Assembly: GCA_020634395.1 (NCBI GenBank)
Contig: JACKBU010000034.1
Span: 1 to 39,269, forward strand
Length of the DNA stretch: 39,269 nt
Direction of reading: 5' to 3'
From: Ardenticatenaceae bacterium
GTDB lineage: Bacteria; Chloroflexota; Anaerolineae; Promineifilales; Promineifilaceae
Shown here: positions 26,078 to 33,630 of the stretch, one piece after another
Numbering within the stretch: the first letter of the stretch is position 1
Layout: the number at the start of each line of letters is the position of its first letter
Program-made: the position numbers and the translations under genes
Notes under the pieces: model-generated
The model's database searches: none
Seen by the model: only the letters and a program-made list of their open reading frames with translations
What the model was told of the DNA's origin: nothing

Positions 26078-27303
26078 TGCTCTGTATTCTCCGAAATATA
26101 AGCATCCAACATTACATCAAGCGTGGCTTGAGTTTTCCAACTAATTGTTTCCTGGCCGCCGATGATCCAACCGTGATTGACCAACTGCTGCTGCGGGGCT
26201 GTGGGGTAGGGCTTGAGGATAGCCAGGTAGTTGGCGACGGCAGGCGGCACGCCGTCCGCCGTGATGGCCAGCACGGGGGCGTGTTTGCCCATGTGCGAGA
26301 GGGTGGTGGCGGGCAGCACGTTCTGCCAGCCGCCAGGACCGTCGGCGTTCACAAACACCGCGTTGTGCCCGGCCTCCGAGATGCCCCAGCCGAACGTGCG
26401 GTGGGCCATCCACCACCAGGCGCCCCAGTCTGCGCCTTCATCGTGGAAGCCGGCAAAGAAGGCGCTGACGCCGGGTAAGTCGGGGGCATTCATGCGCGTC
26501 ACCTGGCCGTACTGCGCCAGCTCGCGCGCAATTTTAGCGGGTATGACCGTTTCGTCGCCGAACAGATAAAGCCAGGGGCCGTTGGCGCGGCGTTCCAGCA
26601 TGCGGCGGGTAGCTTCCGGCACGCTATCGTTGGTAACGAAGGCCAGGCCATCACCACGATGGGCGTTCCAGAAAGCGCTGGGAATGCCCGGTTCCATGTT
26701 GTCCAGGTTGATAATGGCTACCTCGTTGCGATGGTCCGCATGCTGAGTGGAGGTCCAATCGTCAACTACTTCGGCCAGTTCGGGCGCGGTGGGGGCGGTG
26801 AAGGTGCGCGTGCTAAAGTCCATGGCTTCCACTTCCCGGCGTACGGCATCGTCAATGGTGCCTACCAGATAAACCTGCACGTTGCCGTCGGCGGGTACGC
26901 CTTCTGGCTGCAGCCGCAGCAGTTCGCTGCGGGTGGGGGCAGGGATGCTGTTTTGATCCACGTAGAGGATGGGCGCATTGACGGGGAAGTGCTGCACGCG
27001 GCTGGTGGCGACGAGCACTTCGGCCAGGTTGTTGCGGTTGACGAGGATGACGGCGCCGGGCGTGTTTTCTTCTTCGGTGGCGGGGTAGATGATCTGGGCG
27101 ACGGCCACGGCCGTTTCCACCGGATCATCCGAGCCAATGCGCGCCGTGTTCACCGTCATCAACTCCTGGTCAATGTCCAGGAAGGGCAGCGCCTCTGGCT
27201 GGCCCTGGGGCAAATACGCCTCCGGGATCCAGCTGACCAGTGCGGCTGTAAAGACAATGACCGCTGCCAGTAGTGCTCCCAAGATAATAAGTAAGTTGCG
27301 CAC
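26074..27303 (-). CDS. Membrane-anchored protein with CWB2-like repeats
   Basis: This 409-residue protein starts with a hydrophobic anchor (about residues 3-22) and is otherwise predicted to be extracytoplasmic. The body shows several units of the cell-wall-binding repeat 2 (CWB2) pattern: an ETAVAVAQIIYP helix, an A-V-I-L-V-N strand, NAPILYVDQNSIPAPT, and VQVYLVGTIDDAV; later SHMGKHAPVLAITADGVPPAV and WIIGGQETIS. CWB2 units in Firmicutes and Actinobacteria attach proteins to wall polymers; here a role in the envelope is inferred. I chose a GTG at 27303: an AGGAG eight bases upstream overlaps the previous gene's stop codon, and translation begins just before the anchor. The first ATG in frame at 27411 would overlap the previous gene by about 100 bases. 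Confidence 0.78.
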   Translation of the reverse strand: MRNLLIILGALLAAVIVFTAALVSWIPEAYLPQGQPEALPFLDIDQELMTVNTARIGSDDPVETAVAVAQIIYPATEEENTPGAVILVNRNNLAEVLVATSRVQHFPVNAPILYVDQNSIPAPTRSELLRLQPEGVPADGNVQVYLVGTIDDAVRREVEAMDFSTRTFTAPTAPELAEVVDDWTSTQHADHRNEVAIINLDNMEPGIPSAFWNAHRGDGLAFVTNDSVPEATRRMLERRANGPWLYLFGDETVIPAKIARELAQYGQVTRMNAPDLPGVSAFFAGFHDEGADWGAWWWMAHRTFGWGISEAGHNAVFVNADGPGGWQNVLPATTLSHMGKHAPVLAITADGVPPAVANYLAILKPYPTAPQQQLVNHGWIIGGQETISWKTQATLDVMLDAYISENTEQ

Positions 27304-27313
27304 AGGTTCACTC

Positions 27314-29065
27314 CTACATAAATCCGGCTTTTTGTTGTCGCCGGATGAAGACATAGTTAAAGGGCCAGGCTGAGAGGAATGCCAGAAAGACCGTAAAGAA
27401 CATCGTTCCAAACCAGAGGATCGATTCTTCGGTAGGCATCATGGGCAGTTTGGACATCATCATCCACCACATACCGGGGTTCATGGCCAGGGCGGCCGCA
27501 GCCATAGAGATGAGCACCAGGGGCAGCGCTTTGGGTAGGGCTTTGCTGTAAGAGAGGCCGTAAAACATGGCAATCATGGGTGTCTGGTAGAGGAGCCAGG
27601 AGATGAGAACGGCCGTTACGTAATTAATCACCATCACCAAAACCATCGGGTTTCCCAGCCAGAAGAGCGGACCGCGAGAGGGGATAAGCGGCATGCCAAA
27701 CAGGGTCACGACAAAACCGGCCGTCACCATGATCAGGCCGCCGAAGCCGACGGCCGAGGCGGTAGCCACCATTCCCTGCAGCCACAAGGGCCGGTCCCAG
27801 ACGACCATTTCGCCGCGTTTGAGAATAGGACGGCTGTAGGCCAGCCAGTAAAAGGGAATGCCGAATGGTCCGATCATGAAGGCCAGCAGGGGCCAGGCCA
27901 ACTGCATGGTCCAGTGCTGCTTCCGCAGGAATTTCGTTTCGTGGAAGGCTATCCACAACGCCGAAGAAATGCCCAGTACCAGCCAGACGGCCGCCAGCAT
28001 GTCCATCGGACCGGCGGCAAAGCCTTTCTCAAAATAGGGGCCGATCTCTACCGTGTAGTCGGCCTGAGCCTGCGCCGGAAAGCTGATGGCGTCTGTGTCG
28101 CCCAAAATGTAGAAATGGTGGAATGGGCCTTCGCTGGGCGTGACCCAAAAGGCGGCACGCTGGCTGAAGAAATAGTTATTAACCACTTGCGGAATTTGGC
28201 GGTCCTGGCTCCAGAACAGCGGGCCCGGACGGCCGCGGCGGGCCAGATTGGCGCTAAGCAGGGCGGTGGCATAGTCACCGGCCGGGGCGATGGTGAAGGC
28301 GCGGTAGCCCGTTAGGCTGTCGGCGTTCATGCCCCAGCCAAAGAGGCCGGTCTGGCTGTCTTCGTATTTGGCGAAGGCGACGGCCGTTTTGGACGCATCA
28401 CTTCCACCTACGCGCTTGATGCCTTCGGTGGCCGTAACTGCGCCCAGAGCAAAAATCGGCACACCTTCGGGCGCGTCGGCCTTATCAAAAATGACGATGT
28501 CGCCGCTGTAGGCCAGCCAGGGAGCAGCCAGCAGCGCATTAGCGGGATCATTTTCATCTACCAGGATGGCGTGCTGCGGGGGTGCGCCAGCGTCTGTGAG
28601 CCTCGTGACCACGTCGCTGGCGGAGAGCGCCTGGCCACTGCTGCCGGCCGGGGCGGCGGCATTCGCCATCAGCAAGAAGGTGGCAGTTGAATAAGGACTC
28701 AGGCTGTCTGCGGGAACCGAATCGGGCAGCAGCAGCCCGTTTAACGGTTTTACCAGAGAGGCTGCCTGCAGTCCGGCCCGCCAGTTGTCGGCCGGATATA
28801 GAATAACCGTGTCCGGGGTAGTGGCGGGGTCGGTAGCCGGGTAAACAGCCTTGGCAATACGCGCCGCAATTGCGACCGTGTCGGCGCCGGTAAAGCGCAT
28901 CGAGTTTTTGGTGTTGTAATGAATGCGCGGCTGGTCGTATCCGTGGGGCGGGCGCGTGCTGCGCCAGGGAGCGGCTATCATGCCGGCCAGCAGCAGAGCT
29001 GTCATCAAGACGGCAGCCGTTATCCCTAAAGGTTTGAGCCAGGGAATTGGTTTTCCTTCTGCCAT
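27314..29065 (-). CDS. Multispanning membrane protein with CWB2-like extracytoplasmic region and DUF4396-like C-terminal domain
   Basis: This 583-residue protein has an N-terminal helix (about 12-31), a long region with CWB2-like units (DTVAIAARIAKAVYP, APPQHAILVDENDPANALL, DIVIFDKADAPEGVPIFALG), and then about six hydrophobic helices from residue 350 on (LAAVWLVLGISSALWIAF; MQLAWPLLAFMIGPFGIPFYW; MVLVMVINYVTAVLISWLLY; LPLVLISMAAAALAMNPGMW; TMFFTVFLAFLSAWPFNYVF). The membrane part resembles DUF4396 proteins in its WP-LLAF-GPFGI-YW and AWPFNYVFIRR segments; that match is from memory and unverified. The ATG at 29065 has AAAGGAAA upstream; another in-frame ATG lies at 29092. The next gene starts 10 bases after its stop. 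A receptor-transporter fusion is possible, but the substrate is unknown. Confidence 0.75.
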   Translation of the reverse strand: MAEGKPIPWLKPLGITAAVLMTALLLAGMIAAPWRSTRPPHGYDQPRIHYNTKNSMRFTGADTVAIAARIAKAVYPATDPATTPDTVILYPADNWRAGLQAASLVKPLNGLLLPDSVPADSLSPYSTATFLLMANAAAPAGSSGQALSASDVVTRLTDAGAPPQHAILVDENDPANALLAAPWLAYSGDIVIFDKADAPEGVPIFALGAVTATEGIKRVGGSDASKTAVAFAKYEDSQTGLFGWGMNADSLTGYRAFTIAPAGDYATALLSANLARRGRPGPLFWSQDRQIPQVVNNYFFSQRAAFWVTPSEGPFHHFYILGDTDAISFPAQAQADYTVEIGPYFEKGFAAGPMDMLAAVWLVLGISSALWIAFHETKFLRKQHWTMQLAWPLLAFMIGPFGIPFYWLAYSRPILKRGEMVVWDRPLWLQGMVATASAVGFGGLIMVTAGFVVTLFGMPLIPSRGPLFWLGNPMVLVMVINYVTAVLISWLLYQTPMIAMFYGLSYSKALPKALPLVLISMAAAALAMNPGMWWMMMSKLPMMPTEESILWFGTMFFTVFLAFLSAWPFNYVFIRRQQKAGFM

Positions 29066-29186
29066 AGGGTTTTTCCTTTCATAAGGCGTCACTGTCGTTA
29101 TCTATAAATGCACCCGTTATCTATCGGCTAGAAAAAGAGGTGCAACAACATCACGCGCGAGTCATCAGAGGAGAGGTGCAGCGGGT

Positions 29187-29735
29187 CTACAGCTCAATCT
29201 TCACAGGTGAAAATTCAACATCTACGTCTTTGGCGTAGCGCCGGCCGTTTTTCTTATCGTGGCGGGGGAAGTCGGGGGCTTGAATATGGATTTCCAGGCG
29301 ATAGTCGCCTGCCTCGGGTACATACCAGTTACGGCCGTAATGGTACAACCAGGGATGCCAGACATAGGGCTGGCGGTGGTAGCCCACGTCATTGTTTTGG
29401 CTATCGATCAGTCGGGCGTGGATGACGAGGTTGGGAACGAAACGGCCGTCTGCCGCATCTCGCACGCCTACCTCCACGTGGATGTTTTCTTTTTCCGGCG
29501 CACGCCAGACCAGCTCACCGTTTTCCAGGTGATACATGCCTTCGGCGCCTTCAACCGCATAACTTACCAGGTAGTCTCCCACTTGTTTCTCCTGGCCGTC
29601 ATCGGCTACCTGGCTGACCATATGGTTGAGTGCTTTATTCAGCTCGCGGCCTTGTTCGCGGGCCAGGTCTAGTTCATCTTTTGTGGCTTCATCACTGGCT
29701 TGCATGGGGGGTATGGGGGGTTTGGTCTGGTTCAT
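29187..29735 (-). CDS. Tp34/P19-like (iron-transport-type) beta-sandwich protein without signal peptide
   Basis: This 182-residue protein has a charged N-terminal helix (about 15-50) followed by a beta-rich domain. The domain carries features of the Fe2+-transport/Tp34/P19 family: EGMYHLENG, ENIHVEVGVRDAADGRFVPNLVIHARLID, HPWLYHYGRNWYVPEAGDYRLEIHI and PDFPRHDKKNGRRY. Known members are periplasmic copper/iron-binding proteins. Here the conserved GM and PHYG-like parts are present in altered form, and no signal peptide or lipobox is seen, so the protein may act inside the cell. The ATG at 29735 has AAGGAGAT upstream; a longer start at 29768 is possible. It heads the cluster with the two CWB2-like membrane proteins. 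Confidence 0.7.
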   Translation of the reverse strand: MNQTKPPIPPMQASDEATKDELDLAREQGRELNKALNHMVSQVADDGQEKQVGDYLVSYAVEGAEGMYHLENGELVWRAPEKENIHVEVGVRDAADGRFVPNLVIHARLIDSQNNDVGYHRQPYVWHPWLYHYGRNWYVPEAGDYRLEIHIQAPDFPRHDKKNGRRYAKDVDVEFSPVKIEL

Positions 29736-29791
29736 TTGCTCTATCTCCTTGCTGTTGCCGTTGTCCATTCAGGAGCAGGTCAGCATCATGT

Positions 29792-29813
29792 TGCGGTACT
29801 GTTCTGTACCGCA
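29792..29813. promoter_or_regulatory. Palindromic hairpin upstream of the Tp34-like gene
   Basis: TGCGGTAC/GTACCGCA (29792-29799 and 29806-29813) is a perfect 8-bp inverted repeat with a 6-base loop, about 57 bases before the start at 29735. On the minus strand a TATAGT box lies about 20 bases further upstream. An operator or a leader hairpin controlling the cluster fits; no T-run follows for a terminator. Confidence 0.45.
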
Positions 29814-29894
29814 GGGGGTTGCTTTAACTCTTACTATAAAAGGGAGACGAGAAGGGTTCTATAGACCGGGGTATCTAGCAGGGACACATTTTCG

Positions 29895-30974
29895 TTACAT
29901 TTTTCGGCTGCGAAGGAACTGGAGCACGGCCGTTTCTGGCTCGTTGAGACCTTCTACGGGGGCAGCGACGGCCGTGTCCTGGCACAGCGTGCCGGCCAGA
30001 TGAGCTTCTATGACGGCCGGGTGAATGTAATACTCGCGGCAAACAGCCGGCGTGTTTCCCAGGGTTTCGGCCACCTGCTTCACCATTTCCACCACCTGTT
30101 TTTGCCGGGTCCCCGGCTCCTCGGCCGCCGGCATGTCGCGCAGAATAGACGCGGCCAGAACTGTCGCTCCCCAGGTGCGAAAGTCTTTGGCGGTGAAGTC
30201 ATAATGGGTGTGTTCTCGCAGATACGTGTTGACGTCCGTAGACGAAAGCTGGCGCAGTTGATCGTCTTCATCCAGGTAAGTGAACAGCTCCTGACCGGGC
30301 AGTTCATGACAGCGGGCGACCTGCCGCGCCAGCCGCCGGTCTTGCACGTCGACTTCCTGCCGTTTGCCATGCTTGCCGGTAAATTCGATGCGAATGTGCG
30401 AACCGGAGAGAGTGAGATGCTTCTCTTGCAGGGTGGTGAGCCCATAACTGTGGTTGCGCTGGGCATACTCTTCGTTGCCAATGCGGATGAGCGTTTCTTC
30501 CAGCAGGCGGACGGCCACGGCCGTTACTTTTTCCCGCGTCAGTTTGTGCTGGCGGAGATCCGCATCGACCTGCTGGCGCAGAGCGGGCAGTGCTTCGCCA
30601 AACAGGATCATGCGGCTGAACTTCAGGGCGTTGCGCTCTACTTCCCAACGTGGATGATAAATGTACTGCTTGCGGCCTTTGGCATCGCGGCCGGTCGCCT
30701 GGATATGTCCCTGGGGGCTGATACAAATCCAGACGTCTGTCCAGGCCGGGGGAATAACCAGATTCTCAAAACGCTGACGTAGTTCCGGATCTTTGACGTG
30801 ATGGCCTTCTGGGTCCAGGTAGGTAAAGCCGCGGCCCCACGGCCGTCGACAATAACCCGGTTCATCACCGCGTACATAGTGCAGGTCGGCCGCCTGCGCT
30901 ACTGCTTCGGGATCGGGCCGCAAATCGACGTCCAGCGCCGGTCTGGCGGGTACATCTGTCGTGTTGTTGCTCAT
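29895..30974 (-). CDS. DNA topoisomerase IB (poxvirus-like bacterial type)
   Basis: This 359-residue enzyme relaxes supercoils by nicking one DNA strand through a 3'-phosphotyrosine. The N-terminal domain has GFTYLDPEGHHV, RFENLVIPPAWTDVWICISPQGHIQATGRDAKGRKQYIYHP split over adjoining conserved blocks, and the catalytic domain has the basic residues of VRLLEETLIRIGNEEYA and KDFRTWGATVLAA. The likely nucleophile is Tyr316 in CREYYIHPAV. The length and motif order agree with bacterial TopIB. I take the ATG at 30974; a TTG at 31016 would add 14 residues and lies in a hairpin. Neither start has a good Shine-Dalgarno site. The protein ends with an ACGGCCGT-encoded ETAVLQFL segment. Confidence 0.93.
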   Translation of the reverse strand: MSNNTTDVPARPALDVDLRPDPEAVAQAADLHYVRGDEPGYCRRPWGRGFTYLDPEGHHVKDPELRQRFENLVIPPAWTDVWICISPQGHIQATGRDAKGRKQYIYHPRWEVERNALKFSRMILFGEALPALRQQVDADLRQHKLTREKVTAVAVRLLEETLIRIGNEEYAQRNHSYGLTTLQEKHLTLSGSHIRIEFTGKHGKRQEVDVQDRRLARQVARCHELPGQELFTYLDEDDQLRQLSSTDVNTYLREHTHYDFTAKDFRTWGATVLAASILRDMPAAEEPGTRQKQVVEMVKQVAETLGNTPAVCREYYIHPAVIEAHLAGTLCQDTAVAAPVEGLNEPETAVLQFLRSRKM

Positions 30975-30998
30975 AAAAGGTAGTTGAGTTGCCGCAGC

Positions 30999-31017
30999 TT
31001 TGCCTGGGAGAGGCAAA
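30999..31017 (-). promoter_or_regulatory. Hairpin just upstream of topoisomerase IB
   Basis: TTTGCCT (30999-31005) and AGGCAAA (31011-31017) form a perfect 7-bp stem with a 5-base loop. It lies 25 bases before the chosen start codon on the minus strand and covers the alternative TTG start, so it could affect translation initiation. Confidence 0.35.
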
Positions 31018-31221
31018 CCATTAGCGGGAAGTGGGAACGGCCGTTTTTCCGCCCCAGTCGTATCGCCAATAAAAATTTCCTCTCAGGTTACCCAGCCACA
31101 AAAAATACACAATATATCCCATCCTAACTGCAAGATACAGATAGGGCATAACTCCCGGTGCCGCCCGGGTCGGCACAGCACGTATACCTATTTTGTACCG
31201 GTTCATGGTTCCCCGGACACA

Positions 31222-31250
31222 TGGACGGTTCGCCAGGCGCCTTTTATGAT
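31222..31250 (+). promoter_or_regulatory. Candidate sigma70-type promoter of the ASRT-like gene
   Basis: TGGACG (31222-31227) and TATGAT (31245-31250) are separated by 17 bases. The -10 box matches the consensus at five of six bases and the -35 box at four of six. The expected transcript start is about 40 bases before the ATG at 31297. Confidence 0.45.
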
Positions 31251-31296
31251 GAAAGGCAGTGGCAAAATTTGGCCACAAGTGACGAAGGATAGAACG

Positions 31297-31671
31297 ATGG
31301 CCAGAACAATTGGACGCAAAACCTGGGCGCTCGCTGAAGGATATCTGCCCGGCTGGAGCAATGGGCCGGAACCGCAAATGGTGAGCCACGGCGCGGTTTG
31401 CCTGCTAAACGCGACAGATACCCCGGCGCATGTGGAATTGACAATTTATTACAGCGAACGCGAACCGGCCGGACCATACCGCATCACAGTTCCGGCTGAG
31501 CGTACGCGCCATGTGCGTTTTAACAATCTGGAAGACCCGGAGGAAATTCCGCGCGACACGGATTTTGCGACTGTCATTACCTCGGATGTGCCGATAGTGG
31601 TGCAGCATACGCGCCTGGACAGCCGCCAGGCCGAGAACGGGCTGATGACTACCATCGCTTATGGGGAGTGA
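31297..31671 (+). CDS. Sensory-rhodopsin-transducer-like (ASRT family) protein
   Basis: This 124-residue protein matches the family of the Anabaena sensory rhodopsin transducer along its whole length. Recognisable blocks are GRKTWALAEGYLPGWSNGPEPQM, divided by conserved Trp and Asn-Gly-Pro; REPAGPYRITVPA; RTRHVRFNNL; IPRDTDFATVITSDVPIVVQHTRLDSRQ. In Anabaena it is a soluble beta-sandwich tetramer that interacts with the rhodopsin, but most homologues occur in genomes and loci without rhodopsin. None is visible in this window. The ATG at 31297 has GAAGGAT upstream. The patatin gene begins 17 bases after its stop, so both are likely in one transcript. The family has been linked to carbohydrate-related functions by structure; the local GH39 gene is compatible with that. 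Confidence 0.92.
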   Translation: MARTIGRKTWALAEGYLPGWSNGPEPQMVSHGAVCLLNATDTPAHVELTIYYSEREPAGPYRITVPAERTRHVRFNNLEDPEEIPRDTDFATVITSDVPIVVQHTRLDSRQAENGLMTTIAYGE

Positions 31672-31688
31672 GCCGGAGAAGGTGACAG

Positions 31689-32999
31689 ATGGAAAAGGAA
31701 CAACGAGCCAGGGAGAAAACGGCCGTAGAGAAAACGGCCGTAGGCAAAAAAGCGCTGGTCCTCGCCGGGGGCGGGGTGGCCGGTATTGCTTATGAACTGG
31801 GCGTGCTGCATGCGATAGATCGCACACTGCTGGATATGTCGGTGAACGACTTCGATATTTATGTGGGTACCAGCGCCGGGGCGACCGTCGCCGCCTTGCT
31901 GGCCAATGGGTTTACGCCGGGCAAAATACTGCAGGCCATACAGGGAGAACGAGAGACACGGCCGTTTCTGCGGCGTGACTTGTGGCACTTCGACATCGGC
32001 TCCTTTTGGCGGGCAGGCAGGCGCGCGCCCGGTCGGTTATGGAATGCCGGGCAGCGGTATTGGCGCGATCTGCGCGATGGCAATCTGTTTGGCACGCTGT
32101 GGGTGCTGCTGGATTTGCTCCCTGCCTCTCTGTACGACAGTGCCAATCTGGAAGCCTACGTGCGTGAACTCATCGTAACTCTGGGCGGCAGCAACAAATT
32201 TGAGGAACTGGAGAGAGACCTACACATCATCGCCACCCGGCTGGACACCGGGCAGCGCGCTGTTTTTAACCGCGACGGCCGTGTTCCCATTTCCCAGGCA
32301 ATTGCGGCCTCTTCGGCCGTGCCCGGTTTGTACAAACCGGTGCGCCTCAATGGCATCGACTACCTGGATGGCGGCGTGCGCGGCAATGCCAGCATCGATC
32401 TGGCAGTGGAACAAGGCGCCACGCTGGTGGTGTGCGTCAATCCGATTGTGCCCTATGATGCCCATGAAGAAGCGGGCGATGATGAGGCGGCCGAAAAAGG
32501 TCTGCAAGAAAACGAGGTAAGTATGCAGGCGGTGTTGTCGCAGACGCTGCGCGCGCGGATTCACGCCACCCTGCATTACCACATCAAGCACTTGCGCGGC
32601 GTATACCCGGAGGTTGATTTTTACATGATCGAGCCGCCGCAAAACGACAAGAATATGTCGGCCCCTAATCTGATGCGTTTTAGCGACCGGCTGCAGATTG
32701 CCCGCCGCGCTTTTGAATCGGCGGTGTGGCAGTTGGCGGAGGATGAGGAAACGTGGCGAAGGATGTGGCGGCAGCATGATACGGCCGTCTGGCCGGGCCT
32801 GAATGCCGACGAATGCACGCAGGTCGCCAATGCCGCCGACCGCCAGGCCCTCTTATCGCATCTGCTAGACGGTGACTGGCCCCCGCCGGCAAAGCCTGCG
32901 CCGCACAATTCCCCTCAGACGCGGCTCCGTCAGGCTTTGGATACGCTGGATAAGGCGCTGGAAAAAAGCCGGCCCACCGCCGACGCTCCCTCTGTATAG
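31689..32999 (+). CDS. Patatin-like phospholipase
   Basis: This 436-residue protein has the patatin fold: the oxyanion loop LVLAGGGVAGIAYELGVL (residues 23-40), the nucleophile elbow GTSAG with Ser62, and the DGG motif with Asp227 (YLDGGVRGNAS), the Ser-Asp dyad of lipid acyl hydrolases. Bacterial members cleave phospholipid acyl chains and act on their own membranes, or are toxins; no signal peptide is seen, so a cytoplasmic or peripheral membrane role is likely. The C-terminal half (helical, about 280-436) ends in a Pro-rich linker and helix without a known domain. GGAGAAGG precedes the ATG. The first 20 residues contain a duplicated EKTAV built from two octamer-bearing repeats and are probably disordered. 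Confidence 0.93.
   Translation: MEKEQRAREKTAVEKTAVGKKALVLAGGGVAGIAYELGVLHAIDRTLLDMSVNDFDIYVGTSAGATVAALLANGFTPGKILQAIQGERETRPFLRRDLWHFDIGSFWRAGRRAPGRLWNAGQRYWRDLRDGNLFGTLWVLLDLLPASLYDSANLEAYVRELIVTLGGSNKFEELERDLHIIATRLDTGQRAVFNRDGRVPISQAIAASSAVPGLYKPVRLNGIDYLDGGVRGNASIDLAVEQGATLVVCVNPIVPYDAHEEAGDDEAAEKGLQENEVSMQAVLSQTLRARIHATLHYHIKHLRGVYPEVDFYMIEPPQNDKNMSAPNLMRFSDRLQIARRAFESAVWQLAEDEETWRRMWRQHDTAVWPGLNADECTQVANAADRQALLSHLLDGDWPPPAKPAPHNSPQTRLRQALDTLDKALEKSRPTADAPSV
31713..31742 (+). repeat. Tandem 15-bp duplication containing two octamers in the patatin gene
   Basis: GAGAAAACGGCCGTA stands twice in succession (31713-31727 and 31728-31742), each with an ACGGCCGT core (31719-31726 and 31734-31741). 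It encodes EKTAVEKTAV in the N-terminal leader ahead of the catalytic domain. It looks like a recent in-frame duplication of an octamer unit. Confidence 0.9.
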
Positions 33000-33057
33000 G
33001 CTGCCCGCGGTGCGGATGTGCCCTTCTCTGTACCGTTTCTGTGCATCTAGGCACATG

Positions 33058-33078
33058 AAAAAGGAGCGCACCTTTTTT
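33058..33078 (+). terminator. Weak AT-rich terminator after the patatin gene
   Basis: AAAAAGG (33058-33064) and CCTTTTT (33071-33077) form a 7-bp stem with a 6-base loop; the stem's T side runs into one more T. It lies about 60 bases after the patatin stop. The pairing is AT-rich and its T-tract is shared with the stem, so it is only a modest candidate. Confidence 0.35.
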
Positions 33079-33170
33079 ATACTGAAAGCAGATTTGCCTT
33101 GCGCGTTACAGCAAGCGCAACAGCAGACAGACTATTATAAGCTGTAATAAGATTTACTTGGAGGTAAAGT

Positions 33171-33389
33171 ATGAACGACCAAACTTTAAAAGGACAATGG
33201 AAGCAGCTGAAGGGTGAAGTTCAGAAGCAGTGGGGCAAACTGACCGATGATGATATGGATGTCATTAACGGTGAGTACGACAAACTCGTCGGCCGTGTGC
33301 AGGAACGTTACGGCCGTACGCGTGAAGAAGCCAAACGTGAAGTAGATAAGTACTTTGATCGGCACCCGAGCCAGGAAAGCACCTACTAA
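33171..33389 (+). CDS. CsbD family stress protein
   Basis: This 72-residue hydrophilic helical protein has the CsbD pattern: LKGQWKQLKGEVQKQWGKLTDDD, read in two adjoining blocks, followed by INGEYDKLVGRVQERYGRTREEA. The repeated Gly-x-x-Lys/Glu helices with WGK and YG turns are typical. CsbD proteins are abundant, small and stress-induced (sigB in Bacillus) with unknown molecular action. GGAGG lies nine bases before the ATG. An ACGGCCGT octamer encodes part of RYGRT. It is flanked by non-coding stretches on both sides and is probably transcribed on its own. Confidence 0.93.
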   Translation: MNDQTLKGQWKQLKGEVQKQWGKLTDDDMDVINGEYDKLVGRVQERYGRTREEAKREVDKYFDRHPSQESTY

Positions 33390-33486
33390 TCGATGCTAAG
33401 GGAGTGGCTACACTAACGGATTGAGATTTTTTAGAAGGGACCGAATGACCAGGCTAGCGGCCCTTCACCAATTCCCACTCCCCTGA

Positions 33487-33525
33487 AAGACGGCCGTTTC
33501 AGTTATCGCTGGAACGGCCGTTTTC
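33487..33525 (+). terminator. Octamer-built terminator-like hairpin after csbD
   Basis: Two ACGGCCGT octamers (33490-33497 and 33514-33521) flank a short loop (TTATCG). With their flanks ACGGCCGTTTCAG/CTGGAACGGCCGT they pair over about 13 positions, with one G-T pair. The right arm runs into TTTTCTG. It lies about 100 bases after the csbD stop and 105 before the GH39 gene and could terminate the csbD transcript. Both octamers are also self-palindromes. Confidence 0.6.
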
Positions 33526-33630
33526 TGTGCCTGCCCCTTTCCACGTCCCCAAAAACCCATTTTGCTTCTCACACAAACCATGCCTTGTGGCATCCGCCCG
33601 GTGGCCGTGAAGGCTAAGAGATAATCACCT

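Larger units (their letters stand above)
30975..31296. other. Divergent intergenic region between topoisomerase IB and the ASRT-like gene
   Basis: These 322 bases hold a perfect hairpin at 30999-31017, one octamer (about 31029), a short GTGCCG/CGGCAC hairpin at 31158-31176 and a good plus-strand promoter candidate at 31222-31250. An in-frame extension of the ASRT-like ORF through this region (from 31000) has no family similarity and was not used. The minus-strand promoter of the topoisomerase must also lie here, but I see no clear boxes. Confidence 0.5.

Noticed and set aside
26659..27273. Plus-strand ORF of 204 codons opposite the CWB2-like gene
   Set aside because: Gly- and Val-rich antisense shadow; the minus-strand product has a membrane anchor, repeats and a good ribosome-binding site.
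31000..31296. N-terminal extension of the ASRT-like ORF by 99 codons
   Set aside because: The extension does not resemble the family, crosses a good promoter candidate, and the ATG at 31297 has a ribosome-binding site at the family's usual start.
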